From Alphaproteobacteria bacterium (GTDB taxonomy: Bacteria > Pseudomonadota > Alphaproteobacteria > Micavibrionales > Micavibrionaceae), in NCBI GenBank assembly GCA_020445145.1, contig JAGRHC010000018.1:118691-182690 (forward strand): DNA of 64,000 nucleotides. Direction: 5' to 3'. The number at the start of each line of letters is the position of its first letter. Position 1 is the stretch's first letter. Below the pieces are notes generated by a model. That model was not told where the DNA came from, searched no databases, and saw nothing but the letters and a program-made list of their open reading frames with translations. Below are positions 27,634 through 39,823 of the stretch, one piece after another. Position numbers and translations under genes: made by a program.

Positions 27634-27816
27634 ATGTTCGACGACGACCTGCCCAAAGCAAAAAAGACCGAAGATTTCCCCCGGAATCTGGAACTTCTCT
27701 CGGTTTCGGATCTGGAGAATTATATCGAAGAACTCGAATCTGAAATCTCCCGCGTCCGGCAGGATATCGAAAAGAAGAATGCCTCTCGTAACGCCGCAGA
27801 CTCATTTTTTAAATAA
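27634..27816 (+). CDS. DUF1192 family protein
   Basis: A 60-residue protein with an N-terminal acidic MFDDDLP, the LELLSVSDLENYIEELESEI core and a charged coiled-coil-like tail. This matches the small alphaproteobacterial DUF1192 family, of unknown function. It lies 19 bases before guaC on the same strand and may be co-transcribed. Confidence 0.8.
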   Translation: MFDDDLPKAKKTEDFPRNLELLSVSDLENYIEELESEISRVRQDIEKKNASRNAADSFFK

Positions 27817-27835
27817 GAAAATATAAAGGAAAATC

Positions 27836-28879
27836 ATGCGTATAGAAGAAAGTATTAAACTTGATTATAAAGACGTCCTGATCCGCCCGAAGCGCTCGAC
27901 GCTGGCAAGTCGCAAGGACGTCGATATCACGCGCGAATTTACCTTCAAATGGAGTGGCCGGAAATTCGGGAGCGTTCCGATTATCGCCGCCAATATGGAC
28001 GGCGTCGGCACCTTCGCCATGGCCAAAAGCTTCATCAACAGCGAAAACGGGACAAGTGTTGCACTCCATAAACATTATCCTCTGGATGAATTGGTCGCCT
28101 TTTTTGATGATTTCGGTGGCGAGTCCGTCTGGTACAGCATCGGCATGACCCAGTCCGATCAGGACAAGCTGGACGAATTCCTCAAACAGCGCCCCGGAAA
28201 AATCGAAAAACTTTGCCTTGATGTCGCCAACGGCTATAGCGAGCACTTCGTGAACTTCGTCAAAAAAATCCGCGAGAAGGCCCCCGACATCACCATCATG
28301 GCCGGAAACGTGGTAACGGGCGAAATGGTCGAGGAACTGATTCTCTCGGGAGTAGACGTGGTCAAGGTCGGGATCGGCCCCGGCAGTGTCTGCACAACCC
28401 GTAAAATGACCGGCGTCGGCTACCCGCAGCTCTCCGCCGTGATCGAATGTGCAGACGCCGCGCACGGCCTCGGCGGCCTGATCTGCGCCGATGGCGGCTG
28501 CACGGTCCCCGGCGATATCGCCAAGGCACTCGGCGCAGGTTCCGACTTTGTTATGCTCGGCGGCATGTTGGCCGGGCACGACCAGTCCGAGCAGCAAGTT
28601 GTGGAAGAGGGCGGTAAGAAATACCTTCAATTCTACGGTATGAGCAGCGACACCGCGATGACCAAACACAAAGGCGGCGTCGCGGAATACCGCGCCAGTG
28701 AAGGCAAAACCGTGAAAATCCCGTACCGCGGCGACGTTCAGGCGGCTATGCAAGATATTCTGGGAGGCTTGCGCTCCGCCTGCACCTATGTGGGCGCAAA
28801 GCAGTTAAAGGAACTTTCGAAGCGCACAACCTTTATCCGCGTAAGCCAGCAACTCAACACGGTCTTCGGCAACGAATAA
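27836..28879 (+). CDS. guaC: GMP reductase
   Basis: Converts GMP to IMP with NADPH, releasing ammonia, in purine salvage. The 347-residue TIM barrel has the active-site loop [17 protein letters not shown] with catalytic cysteine C186, the same number as in E. coli, and the later [20 protein letters not shown] and [10 protein letters not shown] runs. The YRGDVQ segment and absence of CBS domains separate it from IMP dehydrogenase. AAAGGA lies just before ATG. Confidence 0.94.
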   Translation: MRIEESIKLDYKDVLIRPKRSTLASRKDVDITREFTFKWSGRKFGSVPIIAANMDGVGTFAMAKSFINSENGTSVALHKHYPLDELVAFFDDFGGESVWYSIGMTQSDQDKLDEFLKQRPGKIEKLCLDVANGYSEHFVNFVKKIREKAPDITIMAGNVVTGEMVEELILSGVDVVKVGIGPGSVCTTRKMTGVGYPQLSAVIECADAAHGLGGLICADGGCTVPGDIAKALGAGSDFVMLGGMLAGHDQSEQQVVEEGGKKYLQFYGMSSDTAMTKHKGGVAEYRASEGKTVKIPYRGDVQAAMQDILGGLRSACTYVGAKQLKELSKRTTFIRVSQQLNTVFGNE

Positions 28880-28966
28880 AGCATGTAAACGAAAGGATAG
28901 GGTTGCCTGTGGGCGGTTCTGAGGTTAAAGTAAATTCTTAATTTCCAATGTTAAAGGGGGCTTTTC

Positions 28967-29332
28967 ATGGAGGATGTTCAAGGGCGGTTGCAGGAAACGT
29001 CGCAAAACTGTTTACAGGCGTATAGTGTCTGGAAAGGCAAGCGGACGGATACTGTAGCAAGGGAAGCTTTGCTGGCCGCAATTCATGAGCTGCGCAAAGT
29101 CGCATCTCGCCTTGAGATTGATCTGGCGATCAGTGAGCGCAACGATATGGGCTCACGGCCTTTGCCAATTCCATCCCACCGCGCTGCGCTCGATAACGAT
29201 ATCGAGGATGATGATGAAGGTCACGGCAATGTCCAACCCGGCGCCGCACCGCAACCAGGAGCTGGTGGCGGTGGTGATAAGCCAAGAACAGCGCGCCGTC
29301 GCCGCACGCCACCGTCCGGCAAGGACGCTTAG
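28967..29332 (+). CDS. Hypothetical protein with helical N-terminus and basic tail
   Basis: A 121-residue protein that I do not recognise. The first 55 residues are helical (LLAAIHELRKVASRLEIDLA). An acidic DNDIEDDDEGH run then leads to a glycine- and proline-rich linker and a TARRRRTPPS basic end, which suggests nucleic-acid contact but proves nothing. AAAGGGGG precedes ATG. A terminator closes the unit. Confidence 0.65.
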   Translation: MEDVQGRLQETSQNCLQAYSVWKGKRTDTVAREALLAAIHELRKVASRLEIDLAISERNDMGSRPLPIPSHRAALDNDIEDDDEGHGNVQPGAAPQPGAGGGGDKPRTARRRRTPPSGKDA

Positions 29333-29365
29333 GAAAACGTGAAATCAAAATATTTTCACAAAGAA

Positions 29366-29405
29366 CAAAAACGCCGTAACGATAGTTTGCGGCGTTTCAT
29401 TTTTT
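29366..29405. terminator. Rho-independent terminator
   Basis: Stem AAACGCCG with CGGCGTTT around a 13-base loop, then a T-rich tail. It separates the plus-strand hypothetical gene from btaB, which converges on it. Confidence 0.75.
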
Positions 29406-29423
29406 GCAAAGAGTCTGGGAAGA

Positions 29424-30092
29424 TCAGGCTTTCCGGAACACGGCGCGGTAGGAATAGCCCTTGAACAAGCTCTCAAGGTCAAGTGTCCCCTTTTTCTCAA
29501 ACTCAAGCCGCTTGAGGTAATCAAGGATCTCTGGTTTGTGATAGACATGGAACAGCGAAAGCCACCAGAACAAAATCTTGCGGAAGCCCTCCGGTAACTC
29601 TTCACCGCCACTGAAATCCACAATATGCATCTCGCCGCCAGAAGGCAGAAGCTCCAGCGCATGATCAATCGACTCCTGCCACGGCGGAATGATCGACAAG
29701 GCATAAGAGAAAACGATTTTATCCAGCGGGCGCTGGAGGTCGAAAAGAACATCAGGTCTGAAACTTTGGGAGAACGACTGGCGAAGCACGATCTTGCGCT
29801 CAAGTCCTTCGCGCTTCAAATTGCCTTGCGCGGTTTTGAGCATCTCATCCGACGCATCCAGCCCGAAAAAACAGGCGTGGGGATATCGCTTCGCCATCTT
29901 CACAAGATTGCGCGCCGTCCCGCACCCGACCTCACAAACAAGCTCTCCATCCTGAGCCGCCAAAGAGGAGATAAGCCGGTCACGCCCCAAAAGATAATAT
30001 TTCCGGGACGCATCATAAACATGGCGCGTCCAGCGATACATGTTATCCATGTTGTTACGGGTCTGTTCTTCGCTTAAGGCACCGGTTTTCAT
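29424..30092 (-). CDS. btaB: Betaine-lipid S-adenosylmethionine N-methyltransferase, BtaB-like
   Basis: A 222-residue class I methyltransferase with the SAM motif VCEVGCGTARN, the acidic GLDASDEM, and the SYALSIIPPW and GEMHIVDFSGG motifs. Alone it could be any small methyltransferase. Its position 5 bases after a BtaA-like gene makes it BtaB: the enzyme that adds three methyl groups to diacylglyceryl homoserine, giving the betaine lipid DGTS. The inner membrane is the expected site. Confidence 0.85.
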   Translation of the reverse strand: MKTGALSEEQTRNNMDNMYRWTRHVYDASRKYYLLGRDRLISSLAAQDGELVCEVGCGTARNLVKMAKRYPHACFFGLDASDEMLKTAQGNLKREGLERKIVLRQSFSQSFRPDVLFDLQRPLDKIVFSYALSIIPPWQESIDHALELLPSGGEMHIVDFSGGEELPEGFRKILFWWLSLFHVYHKPEILDYLKRLEFEKKGTLDLESLFKGYSYRAVFRKA

Positions 30093-30097
30093 GGAAA

Positions 30098-31387
30098 CTA
30101 CGCCGCAATCCTGTCTTTGTTCTTTTCACGCAAAGTGTAGGTGTGGAAACCACCGTAAATGGAGGAGCGATCTTTCGCCACCGCAGGGATGGAGAGATCT
30201 GGATCGTAAGACCATTGGCTGAGCAGCTCACTCTTAAGCGCCGCAGTCAACGGACTGTCATCGCCGGCGGTGCGGAAAATGACACGCGCATCCGGAGATG
30301 CCGTGCGGGAAACCTGATCCCACAATTCATTAAGCTGTTGTTCATTCATCCAGTCCTGCGCATCGAGGAAAACATAGCAGTCAAAGCTGTTTTCAGGCTG
30401 CGTCGCCAGGAAGTCCGTGATCGAGCTGTGCAGAACCTGCACCTTGTCGATATTCTCGCGCAGGGTATCGTAATGCGCTTCCATCAAATAACGCGGAACA
30501 GCCATGCGGTGCTCGCGGTCATAGCCGCGCCCGAAAGCCTGCCATGCAAAATAATTGGTTTCGATCGGGAAATCACAAGCCATCCGCTCAAGACGTGCCT
30601 TGAGCAAAGACGCCATATCGCCACCCGCCGCATGATTAAGGTCGTCAAACTGCGCAGGGGGAATGCCAAGCCCGTAAAGAGACTCCGGCTTGCCGCAAAG
30701 CATCTTGATAAATTTTTTGTCAAACAAAGGCCCCAGCGTACGCTCGAAAATAGCGCGCTGATCTTCCAGATCTTTGGCCTTCAGAATATCGCGCGGATCT
30801 TGCCCGTACAGCTTGGCCAAAAGATGCACGAGCCCGATAAACTTGCCCAGAAGCCCGTATTTGTAGAGGTTCTTCTTGAACATATTGATCCGCCGCCCGT
30901 GCGGGAAAACAACCTTGTCCCAGTGACGGCGCGTAAAATCATCAAGATGAGGCGCGATATAGCGATCATAATTCGCTACATTCCGCGGATCGTCGGCGCA
31001 CCCGAAAAACAGGAACAGGCTCTCATAATCCGGTAGATATTTAATCGCTGCTTTTTTAAGGCGACCAAGAGCGACATGGGAGGGGTTCAAATCAATCGCA
31101 TGGATCGATTTCGGTGCTTCGGTCAGATAATTCATAATATTACAGCCGCCGGAGCAAATCGTCATAATCCGTGAATCACCGTCAATCTTGAGGGCTGGAA
31201 TATCAACCTCCGGATCTTCCCATATCTGGGGATACACAAATCCGCTAAAGGCCATCGTGAAAAGATGGTCCTGAAGGCTCCGCTTGTTCATCGGCTTTTT
31301 TTCTTCATGGCCGTGAACCGCCTTCTTGAGAAGACTTTTGTCTGCCACAGTGTGACTTTGCTCGGAAATTGTACGATCGGCAATCAT
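30098..31387 (-). CDS. btaA: Diacylglycerol 3-amino-3-carboxypropyl transferase, BtaA-like (DUF3419)
   Basis: BtaA moves the aminocarboxypropyl group of S-adenosylmethionine to diacylglycerol, the first step of betaine lipid synthesis. The 429-residue protein has the DUF3419 pattern: FSGFVYPQIWEDPEVD, the SAM-binding ICSGGCNIMNYL, AIDLNPSHVALGRLK, and a second region with YVFLDAQDWM. ATG 31387 (MIADRTISEQ) is chosen; a TTG at 31465 would add a poor leader. It leads the btaA-btaB pair and diverges from mfd. Confidence 0.9.
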   Translation of the reverse strand: MIADRTISEQSHTVADKSLLKKAVHGHEEKKPMNKRSLQDHLFTMAFSGFVYPQIWEDPEVDIPALKIDGDSRIMTICSGGCNIMNYLTEAPKSIHAIDLNPSHVALGRLKKAAIKYLPDYESLFLFFGCADDPRNVANYDRYIAPHLDDFTRRHWDKVVFPHGRRINMFKKNLYKYGLLGKFIGLVHLLAKLYGQDPRDILKAKDLEDQRAIFERTLGPLFDKKFIKMLCGKPESLYGLGIPPAQFDDLNHAAGGDMASLLKARLERMACDFPIETNYFAWQAFGRGYDREHRMAVPRYLMEAHYDTLRENIDKVQVLHSSITDFLATQPENSFDCYVFLDAQDWMNEQQLNELWDQVSRTASPDARVIFRTAGDDSPLTAALKSELLSQWSYDPDLSIPAVAKDRSSIYGGFHTYTLREKNKDRIAA

Positions 31388-31416
31388 CTCTATTGCTGCC
31401 CCCCTGAACCTGTCCC

Positions 31417-31444
31417 TTGAAATAGATAGAAACCTATATATAAA
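31417..31444 (+). promoter_or_regulatory. Promoter of mfd
   Basis: TTGAAA (31417-31422), a 16-base spacer, then TATAAA (31439-31444), each one mismatch from the sigma-70-type consensus. Transcription would start near 31451, about 30 bases before the mfd ATG. Confidence 0.6.
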
Positions 31445-31481
31445 AAGCCATGCGAACGCAAACAACTATTATCTGTCAAAA

Positions 31482-34400
31482 ATGGAATATTCTGCACAGA
31501 CTATCGCCGCGCAAGAGGCACCGCAAGAAAAATACGACGCACAAAAAGTCATCTACGGTGCGCCGGAGGGGCATGACGCGAGGGTTTTAGCCGATATCGC
31601 GCGTAAAATCATGCCAGAGGATAAAGTACTGGTGCATGTCGCCCTCGACGATGCACGTATCGCAACGCTCGAGGAACTGCTGGCCTTTTTTGCACCGGAC
31701 GTCAAGGTGATCCGCTTCCCGGCATGGGATTGCCTGCCCTATGACCGCGTCTCGCCGCACGGCGATATTGTCGCGCAACGGGTCTGCGCTTTGGCCGGGC
31801 TGATTGCATGGGAAAATGAAAAGGAACGCTACCCGCGTATTTTGCTGACCAGTGTCAACGCCGCCCTCCAGCGCGTCATGCCCAAGGAAGTCCTGCGGGA
31901 ATCAAGCTTCTCTGTTAAGGCCGGCGCGCGGATAGATCTTGAGAAATTCCATCTCTTTATGATGCAAAACGGCTACACCCGGACGCAAACCGTGCGCGAG
32001 GCCGGAGAGTATACCGTGCGCGGCGGTATCGTCGATCTGTTCCCGGCTGGCGCCGAAAACCCGCTGCGTCTTGATATGTTCGGAGACGAGGTTGAGAGTG
32101 TAAAGACCTTTGATCCCCTGACCCAAAGAACGCTGAAATCCTCGGAAGGGATAGTCCTGCGCCCGGCTGTCGAGTTTTTTATGGATGACGAGAGCATCGC
32201 CCGCTTTCGCTCGTCCTACCGCGCGGCCTTCGGCGTCGTGCAGGCCGGCGACCCGCTCTACGAAGCCGTCAGCGAAGGGCGACGGTACAACGGGATGGAG
32301 CACTGGCTGCCGTTCTTCTTCGAACGCATGGACACGCTCTTCAACTACGCGCCAGCCGCCAGCATTACTTTCGACCAGCACGCGCTGGACGCCTATGCCG
32401 AGCGTCAGGATCAAATCCAGGATTTCTACGAGGCCCGCAAAACGCTGGAGCAAGCAGCGGAAAAGAAAGCCAAAAAAGGCAAGGATGATAAGCTTTCCGG
32501 TACAATCTATCATCCGGTTCCGATCAACACGCTATATATAGGCAAAGACGAATGGCGCGCACAGACGCAAAGCGCCTTGAGCCTATCGCCGTTCGGTGCG
32601 CCGGAAGGGCTTGAGGGCATATCAGATGAGGGAGGCCGTAAAGGCAGGGATTTTGCCGATATTCGAGCGCTGCCCGAAGGCGATGTTTTTGCGGCCCTGA
32701 AGGATCATATCAAAATCCTGCCTGAAAAACTTTTCGTCGCCGCCTACAGTGAGGGTTCAAAAGAGCGCCTGAAAGGATTGATCGAAAACGCAAATATCAA
32801 ATCATTAATCGCTTGCGAATCCTATACGGACATCAAGAAACTCAAAACCGGCCAGACGGGGATAGGTGTCCTTGCGCTGGAAAGTGGTTTCACCACGCCG
32901 GACCTCGCCGTGATCACCGAGTCGGACATCCTCGGCGACCGCCTCGCGCGGAAAACCAAAAAGCGCAAAAAGGCCGATAACTTCCTGACCGAGGTTTCGG
33001 CGCTCTCCGAGGGCGATCTTGTTGTACATGTGGATCACGGGATCGGGAAATTCATCGCGCTGGAAACCCTGAAGGCGGCCGGCACACTCCATGATTGCCT
33101 GAAAATTGAATATGCCGGAGGGGATAGGCTTTATGTCCCCGTAGAGAACATCGAGGTTCTCTCTCGCTTTGGCGGCGATGAGGGCACAGTACAACTCGAC
33201 AAGCTCGGCGGCGCAGGCTGGCAGGCGCGCAAAGCCAAAGCCAAAAAAGATTTGATGGAAATGGCCGATCATCTGCTCGGCATCGCCGCCGCCCGTAAAC
33301 TCCGCCGCGCCGAAAAACTTCAGATCGAAAAGGGCCTTTACAACGAATTCGCCGCGCGCTTCCCCTATGCCGAAACCGAGGATCAGGAACGCGCGATTGA
33401 ATCGGTTCTGGACGGGATGGCAGGAGATTATCCGATGGACCATCTGGTCTGCGGCGATGTGGGCTTCGGGAAAACAGAAGTAGCCTTACGCGCCGCTTAC
33501 GTGGCCGCGATGAGCGGCGTGCAGGTCGCCGTCGTCGTCCCCACAACCTTGCTCGCGCGCCAGCATTATAAGAACTTTGTCTCCCGCTTTGCCGGAACCG
33601 GCATCCGTATCGAGCAGCTCTCCCGTCTCGTCACAGCAAAAGACGCCGCCCGCGCCAAAGACGGCCTTGCAGACGGAAGTGTCCAGATCGTTGTCGGCAC
33701 ACATGCCCTGTTCGCCAAGACCATCAAGTTCAAAGACCTCGGAATTCTGATCGTCGACGAGGAGCAGCGCTTCGGCGTCAAACAAAAAGAGCGCCTGAAG
33801 GAACTCAAAAACAACGTCCACGTCCTGACCCTGACCGCAACGCCAATCCCGCGGACCCTGCAAATGTCCCTGACCGGCGTCAAGGAAATGAGCCTGATCA
33901 CCACGCCGCCCGTAGACCGCCTCGCTGTGCGCACCTTCGTGATGCCTTATGATGCCGTGGTGATCCGCGACGCGCTCCTGCGTGAGCATTACCGCGGCGG
34001 CCAGAGTTTCTACGTCGTCCCGCGCATCAGCGATCTCGCGGAAGTGCAGGATATGCTCAAGGAACTCGTGCCTGAAATCCGCTGCGTCGCAGCCCATGGA
34101 CAGATGAGCCCCTCCGAACTCGAAGACACCATGAGCGCGTTCTATGACGGCCAGTACGACGTCTTGCTCGCCACCAACATCATCGAGAGCGGAATCGATA
34201 TCCCGACGGCCAACACCATGGTCGTCCATCGCTCTGATATGTTCGGCCTCGCGCAGCTCTACCAGATCAGAGGCCGCATTGGCCGCTCGAAACTCCGCGC
34301 CTACGCGTACCTGACCTATCAGCCCGGGATAAAACTCAACCCGCTGGCGCAAAAACGCCTCGAAGTCATGGAAACGCTGGACACCCTAGGCTCCGGCTTC

Positions 34401-35009
34401 CAGCTTGCCAGCCACGATATGGACATCCGCGGGGCAGGGAACCTGCTCGGTGATGCGCAAAGCGGCCATATCCGTGAAATCGGCGTTGAGCTTTACCAGC
34501 AAATGCTCGAAGAGGCAGTCGCTGCCGCCCGCGCAGGCGCTGACCTTGAAAGCTTTGCAGATGAACAATGGTCCCCGCAAATCAATATCGGCACATCGGT
34601 TCTGATCCCGGAAACCTATGTCGCAGATTTGAGCGTGCGCATGAGCCTTTACCGCCGCCTCAGCGAACTACAGGAACAAAGCGACATCGAAGCCTTCGCC
34701 GCCGAACTGATCGACCGTTTCGGCAAAATCCCCGAAGAAGTCGAAAACCTGCTCGATATTCTTGGCATCAAGCAGCTTTGCAAAAAGGCAGGCATATCGC
34801 AACTGGACGCCGGGCCAAAAGGCGCTGTCCTCGCCTTCTACAACAATGCCCCGCCCAATGTGGAGGGGCTTATGCGCTGGATGCAGGAAAAACGCGGCAG
34901 CGTCAAACTCCGCCCCGACCAGAAACTTGTCGCCATCCGCCAGTGGGACAACACCGCACAGCGCGTCAAAGGCGTGCGCAGCCTCATGAAGGAACTGGCT
35001 GGCCTGTAA
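31482..35009 (+). CDS. mfd: Transcription-repair coupling factor Mfd
   Basis: Mfd is an ATP-driven DNA translocase that removes RNA polymerase stalled at lesions and recruits UvrA. The 1175-residue protein has a UvrB-homology N-terminus (FPAWDCLPYDRVSPHGDI), a CarD-like RNA polymerase-binding domain (EGDLVVHVDHGIGKFI), a superfamily 2 helicase core with Walker A GDVGFGKTEVALRAAY, VDEEQRFGVKQKE and LTLTATPIPRTLQMSLTG, a RecG-like motif DIRGAGNLLGDAQSGHI, and the C-terminal autoinhibitory TRCF domain. It is complete and of normal length. Confidence 0.97.
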   Translation: MEYSAQTIAAQEAPQEKYDAQKVIYGAPEGHDARVLADIARKIMPEDKVLVHVALDDARIATLEELLAFFAPDVKVIRFPAWDCLPYDRVSPHGDIVAQRVCALAGLIAWENEKERYPRILLTSVNAALQRVMPKEVLRESSFSVKAGARIDLEKFHLFMMQNGYTRTQTVREAGEYTVRGGIVDLFPAGAENPLRLDMFGDEVESVKTFDPLTQRTLKSSEGIVLRPAVEFFMDDESIARFRSSYRAAFGVVQAGDPLYEAVSEGRRYNGMEHWLPFFFERMDTLFNYAPAASITFDQHALDAYAERQDQIQDFYEARKTLEQAAEKKAKKGKDDKLSGTIYHPVPINTLYIGKDEWRAQTQSALSLSPFGAPEGLEGISDEGGRKGRDFADIRALPEGDVFAALKDHIKILPEKLFVAAYSEGSKERLKGLIENANIKSLIACESYTDIKKLKTGQTGIGVLALESGFTTPDLAVITESDILGDRLARKTKKRKKADNFLTEVSALSEGDLVVHVDHGIGKFIALETLKAAGTLHDCLKIEYAGGDRLYVPVENIEVLSRFGGDEGTVQLDKLGGAGWQARKAKAKKDLMEMADHLLGIAAARKLRRAEKLQIEKGLYNEFAARFPYAETEDQERAIESVLDGMAGDYPMDHLVCGDVGFGKTEVALRAAYVAAMSGVQVAVVVPTTLLARQHYKNFVSRFAGTGIRIEQLSRLVTAKDAARAKDGLADGSVQIVVGTHALFAKTIKFKDLGILIVDEEQRFGVKQKERLKELKNNVHVLTLTATPIPRTLQMSLTGVKEMSLITTPPVDRLAVRTFVMPYDAVVIRDALLREHYRGGQSFYVVPRISDLAEVQDMLKELVPEIRCVAAHGQMSPSELEDTMSAFYDGQYDVLLATNIIESGIDIPTANTMVVHRSDMFGLAQLYQIRGRIGRSKLRAYAYLTYQPGIKLNPLAQKRLEVMETLDTLGSGFQLASHDMDIRGAGNLLGDAQSGHIREIGVELYQQMLEEAVAAARAGADLESFADEQWSPQINIGTSVLIPETYVADLSVRMSLYRRLSELQEQSDIEAFAAELIDRFGKIPEEVENLLDILGIKQLCKKAGISQLDAGPKGAVLAFYNNAPPNVEGLMRWMQEKRGSVKLRPDQKLVAIRQWDNTAQRVKGVRSLMKELAGL

Positions 35010-35072
35010 AATCTTGCTGTATGGCAAAGGCTTTCCTGCTATATTGGGTAGCATACAAGAGTAAACATTGAA

Positions 35073-35828
35073 ATGACTCAACCCAAAACCCTCATTCTTG
35101 GCCATGATTGCGCAGATTTATGCAGTCGTTGGGAAAAACCTCTCATCGCGCGCAATGTCGAATGCGCAGTTCTAAAGCCCTCAGCCTTTAAAGGCGCAGA
35201 TATTCTGGAAGGCTATGACGGTCTTTTGCTCCCCGGCGGAAACAGCAACATTCACCCTAGCCTGGCTGGCCGCGAGCACGAGGCGGATGAGCCGGGAGAC
35301 TATGACCTGATACGTGATAACGCGGCGATCGCGCTGGCCCGCGCCGCATATGAAATGGATATGCCGACATTAGGGATTTGCCGCGGGATGCAGGAGATCG
35401 TCGTCGCGCATGGCGGAAAACTCTCGAAACTCGAAGGCGGGCTTCATGGCACGAATTATTGCCACATCGGCAATCTGGAAAAAATGGATACCCCGGTGCA
35501 TGACATTACCTACTGCAAGGGCGGTCGCCTCCATAAACTTTTTAAGGGCATTTACGACGAGCATAACGACTCAATCCCCGTCAACTCGATCCATTATGAG
35601 GGGATCACCAGAACCGACTGGGACAATGAGCGGGCCGTACCGCTGCGCCAGAAATTCATTATCGAGGCTCTCGCGCCGGATGGCGTAATTGAGGCAATAT
35701 CCGCGCCGGATAGAGTATTCTATATTGGTGTGCAGCCGCATTTCGAGCTTCAGGGAAAAATGCATGAGGCCCTTTTCAGAGAATTCAGTCATCATATCGT
35801 AAGTCGCTTTCACCACAGAGAGCCATAA
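35073..35828 (+). CDS. Gamma-glutamyl-gamma-aminobutyrate hydrolase family (class I amidotransferase-like)
   Basis: A 251-residue peptidase C26-type protein with YDGLLLPGGNSNIHP, the nucleophile elbow LGICRGMQEIVVAHGG (catalytic cysteine) and VQPHFE (catalytic histidine). Such enzymes release glutamate from gamma-glutamyl compounds, for example PuuD in putrescine use. No polyamine genes are nearby, so the substrate is open. The ribosome site is weak. It follows mfd after 60 bases. Confidence 0.85.
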   Translation: MTQPKTLILGHDCADLCSRWEKPLIARNVECAVLKPSAFKGADILEGYDGLLLPGGNSNIHPSLAGREHEADEPGDYDLIRDNAAIALARAAYEMDMPTLGICRGMQEIVVAHGGKLSKLEGGLHGTNYCHIGNLEKMDTPVHDITYCKGGRLHKLFKGIYDEHNDSIPVNSIHYEGITRTDWDNERAVPLRQKFIIEALAPDGVIEAISAPDRVFYIGVQPHFELQGKMHEALFREFSHHIVSRFHHREP

Positions 35829-35897
35829 TGATTTGGCCTTTCAGGAAAATCATGGCATTCTGAACACCGCTAGAAATGTGTAAAAGAGAGAATCGCA

Positions 35898-36305
35898 ATG
35901 TCCCGCGAATACGCTGAAAACAGGATCCGAGAAGCATTGAAAATGAGTGGCGGCAACGTAACCTTGGCCCGCCAGCAGATTATCGAATGGGCTTATGAGG
36001 ACACGCAACTCCTCTTCGCATTGGCAAGACCGCATCTCTCGGGAATCGTTGCCTATCAGGTTGACCGCGTCGCCTCAGGTCGTGCAGAGCTCGAAAAACG
36101 CAAACCCGAAGCCACAAAACAGGAAGTTGAGGGCGAGAATTTCGGGATGGACCTGCTGCGCGCTGTCGCCGCCGATGACGCGGCAATCTTCGGTCAGGAA
36201 AATCATACACTGCAGGGCAAACGCGGTGGCGCGTCCAAGCAGCACATGGATGCCATCCGCCAGCTCGCAGCGCATAGCAAAACGCCGCAAAAGAAAAACC
36301 CGTAA
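35898..36305 (+). CDS. Conserved hypothetical protein
   Basis: A 135-residue helical protein (SREYAENRIREALKMSGGNV, then TLARQQIIEWAYEDTQLLFA) with a basic C-terminal tail. The start of the sequence suggests a helix-turn-helix-like bundle, but I do not recognise the family. A GAGAG site precedes ATG. The next gene starts 4 bases downstream, so the two probably form an operon. Confidence 0.65.
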   Translation: MSREYAENRIREALKMSGGNVTLARQQIIEWAYEDTQLLFALARPHLSGIVAYQVDRVASGRAELEKRKPEATKQEVEGENFGMDLLRAVAADDAAIFGQENHTLQGKRGGASKQHMDAIRQLAAHSKTPQKKNP

Positions 36306-36309
36306 CATC

Positions 36310-38572
<2,263 letters not shown>

Positions 38573-38599
38573 TACGGCGGGTAGGCAGGCGCACTCGGC

Positions 38600-39715
38600 C
38601 TACCCCCAGACATAATCCTCTATAGGAACATGTTCGTTCGGAACCAGCATACCGGATTTGGTTAGGGCAATTTTGTCGGCCTGCTGCGTAACCCGCAAAG
38701 CAACGCCCTTATGCATAAAGACACCATGATCTGAATCAGGGTAATTGTAAAAAGCCGCCCCCTGCGCCGAAAAGTAATCTTTAGCAGCTTCAACTGAGAT
38801 GTAAGGATCCCGGCCCCCAAAATAAACAAAAACCGGATAAGGCGGCGTATGGCTTTCCGCATCAAGGAGGAGATCGCCATATGCCGTAATTTCGTCGATC
38901 TGGCCGTAGGTTGGCCTGAATTGTGGATGTTCCTCAAGAAGTCGCTGGATTTGACCGACGGCGTAAAAATAAAACACATCTTCCTTGGGGATCCCCGTGT
39001 GAAGATCTTGATTTTGCCGGGAATGCCGTTCATATATTCGTCGGACTACCGGATTATAAACCGGAGAGGCTCCGCCGGGATGCAAGTAGGGCGCCGCAAA
39101 AAAAGCGCCGTCAATATCCGGGAAAAACGTTGATTCTAAGCGGGTGCGTAGTGCTGCATGCTCAAAAACATTAACCCCCGTTGAGTGAGCCATCACAAAA
39201 AGCGGTCCTGCCTTACGATGACGATCAATAAACGCGGGATTGCAAAAAGACGATTGCAGCCGCGCAATGGATTCCTCCATAAACCCCGTCCCGCTTTTAG
39301 GGTCTGGCAACGTAAATACGAGGGCATTATATCCATTTCGTTGCAGCGTAGTAATAGCCCGTTCTTTTTCCCAGGGCTCAGTTTTGAATCCCAGAATATA
39401 AAAAATTGTACCACGCGGCTTTTCTGCGCGGTAGAGCTTCAGATCAGAGGATCGATTTTCTCCAGTATATGTATAAGAGAAAGGGATGTTTTCCGCAAAA
39501 CCTGACGAATTCTGAGGTGGGGCAGGAGGTGAAGGCGGATGCAAATCGGGACCGCTGCGCAAAACCTGAAATAATGCGCTAAAAGAATATGCGTGCTTTG
39601 GATCAAACGGCCCTCGTTTGGGAATGCTTCCAGCCAGTTCGGAAACAACCGGCGTAAACAAAGCAACAACACCTGAAAATGCAGACCGCAAAACAGTTTC
39701 GACAATAATACCCAT
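38600..39715 (-). CDS. Alpha/beta hydrolase (lysophospholipase-like)
   Basis: A 371-residue protein with an alpha/beta hydrolase core: GTIFYILGFKTEPWEKER, the nucleophile elbow MAHSTGVNV (serine), the acid VYFGGRDPYIS, and the histidine in YPDSDHGVFMH. The N-terminal 70 residues hold a weak hydrophobic stretch (LRSAFSGVVALFTPVVSELAG) and a proline-rich linker, perhaps a membrane association. A PldB-type lipase role fits, but the substrate is unknown. CAGGG precedes ATG. Confidence 0.8.
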   Translation of the reverse strand: MGIIVETVLRSAFSGVVALFTPVVSELAGSIPKRGPFDPKHAYSFSALFQVLRSGPDLHPPSPPAPPQNSSGFAENIPFSYTYTGENRSSDLKLYRAEKPRGTIFYILGFKTEPWEKERAITTLQRNGYNALVFTLPDPKSGTGFMEESIARLQSSFCNPAFIDRHRKAGPLFVMAHSTGVNVFEHAALRTRLESTFFPDIDGAFFAAPYLHPGGASPVYNPVVRRIYERHSRQNQDLHTGIPKEDVFYFYAVGQIQRLLEEHPQFRPTYGQIDEITAYGDLLLDAESHTPPYPVFVYFGGRDPYISVEAAKDYFSAQGAAFYNYPDSDHGVFMHKGVALRVTQQADKIALTKSGMLVPNEHVPIEDYVWG

Positions 39716-39793
39716 TAAACCCTGCCCATTAACTTTTTTCTACAAATTAACGCAAACAAGAAAAATTTGCAAAAACTGCTGCATGCCGCACCA

Positions 39794-39823
39794 CAAAAAA
39801 AGAAACCGGGCCAAAAGGCCCGG
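39794..39823 (-). terminator. Strong Rho-independent terminator (minus strand)
   Basis: Perfect stem CCGGGCC (39806-39812) and GGCCCGG (39817-39823) with loop AAAA. The A-run at 39794-39805 reads as a T-run on the minus strand. It lies 237 bases beyond the LysR gene stop. Confidence 0.85.

Noticed and set aside
31471..31476. CTGTCA half-site suggestive of a Pho box near btaA
   Set aside because: Only one half is present; the second CTGTCA at the required spacing is missing.
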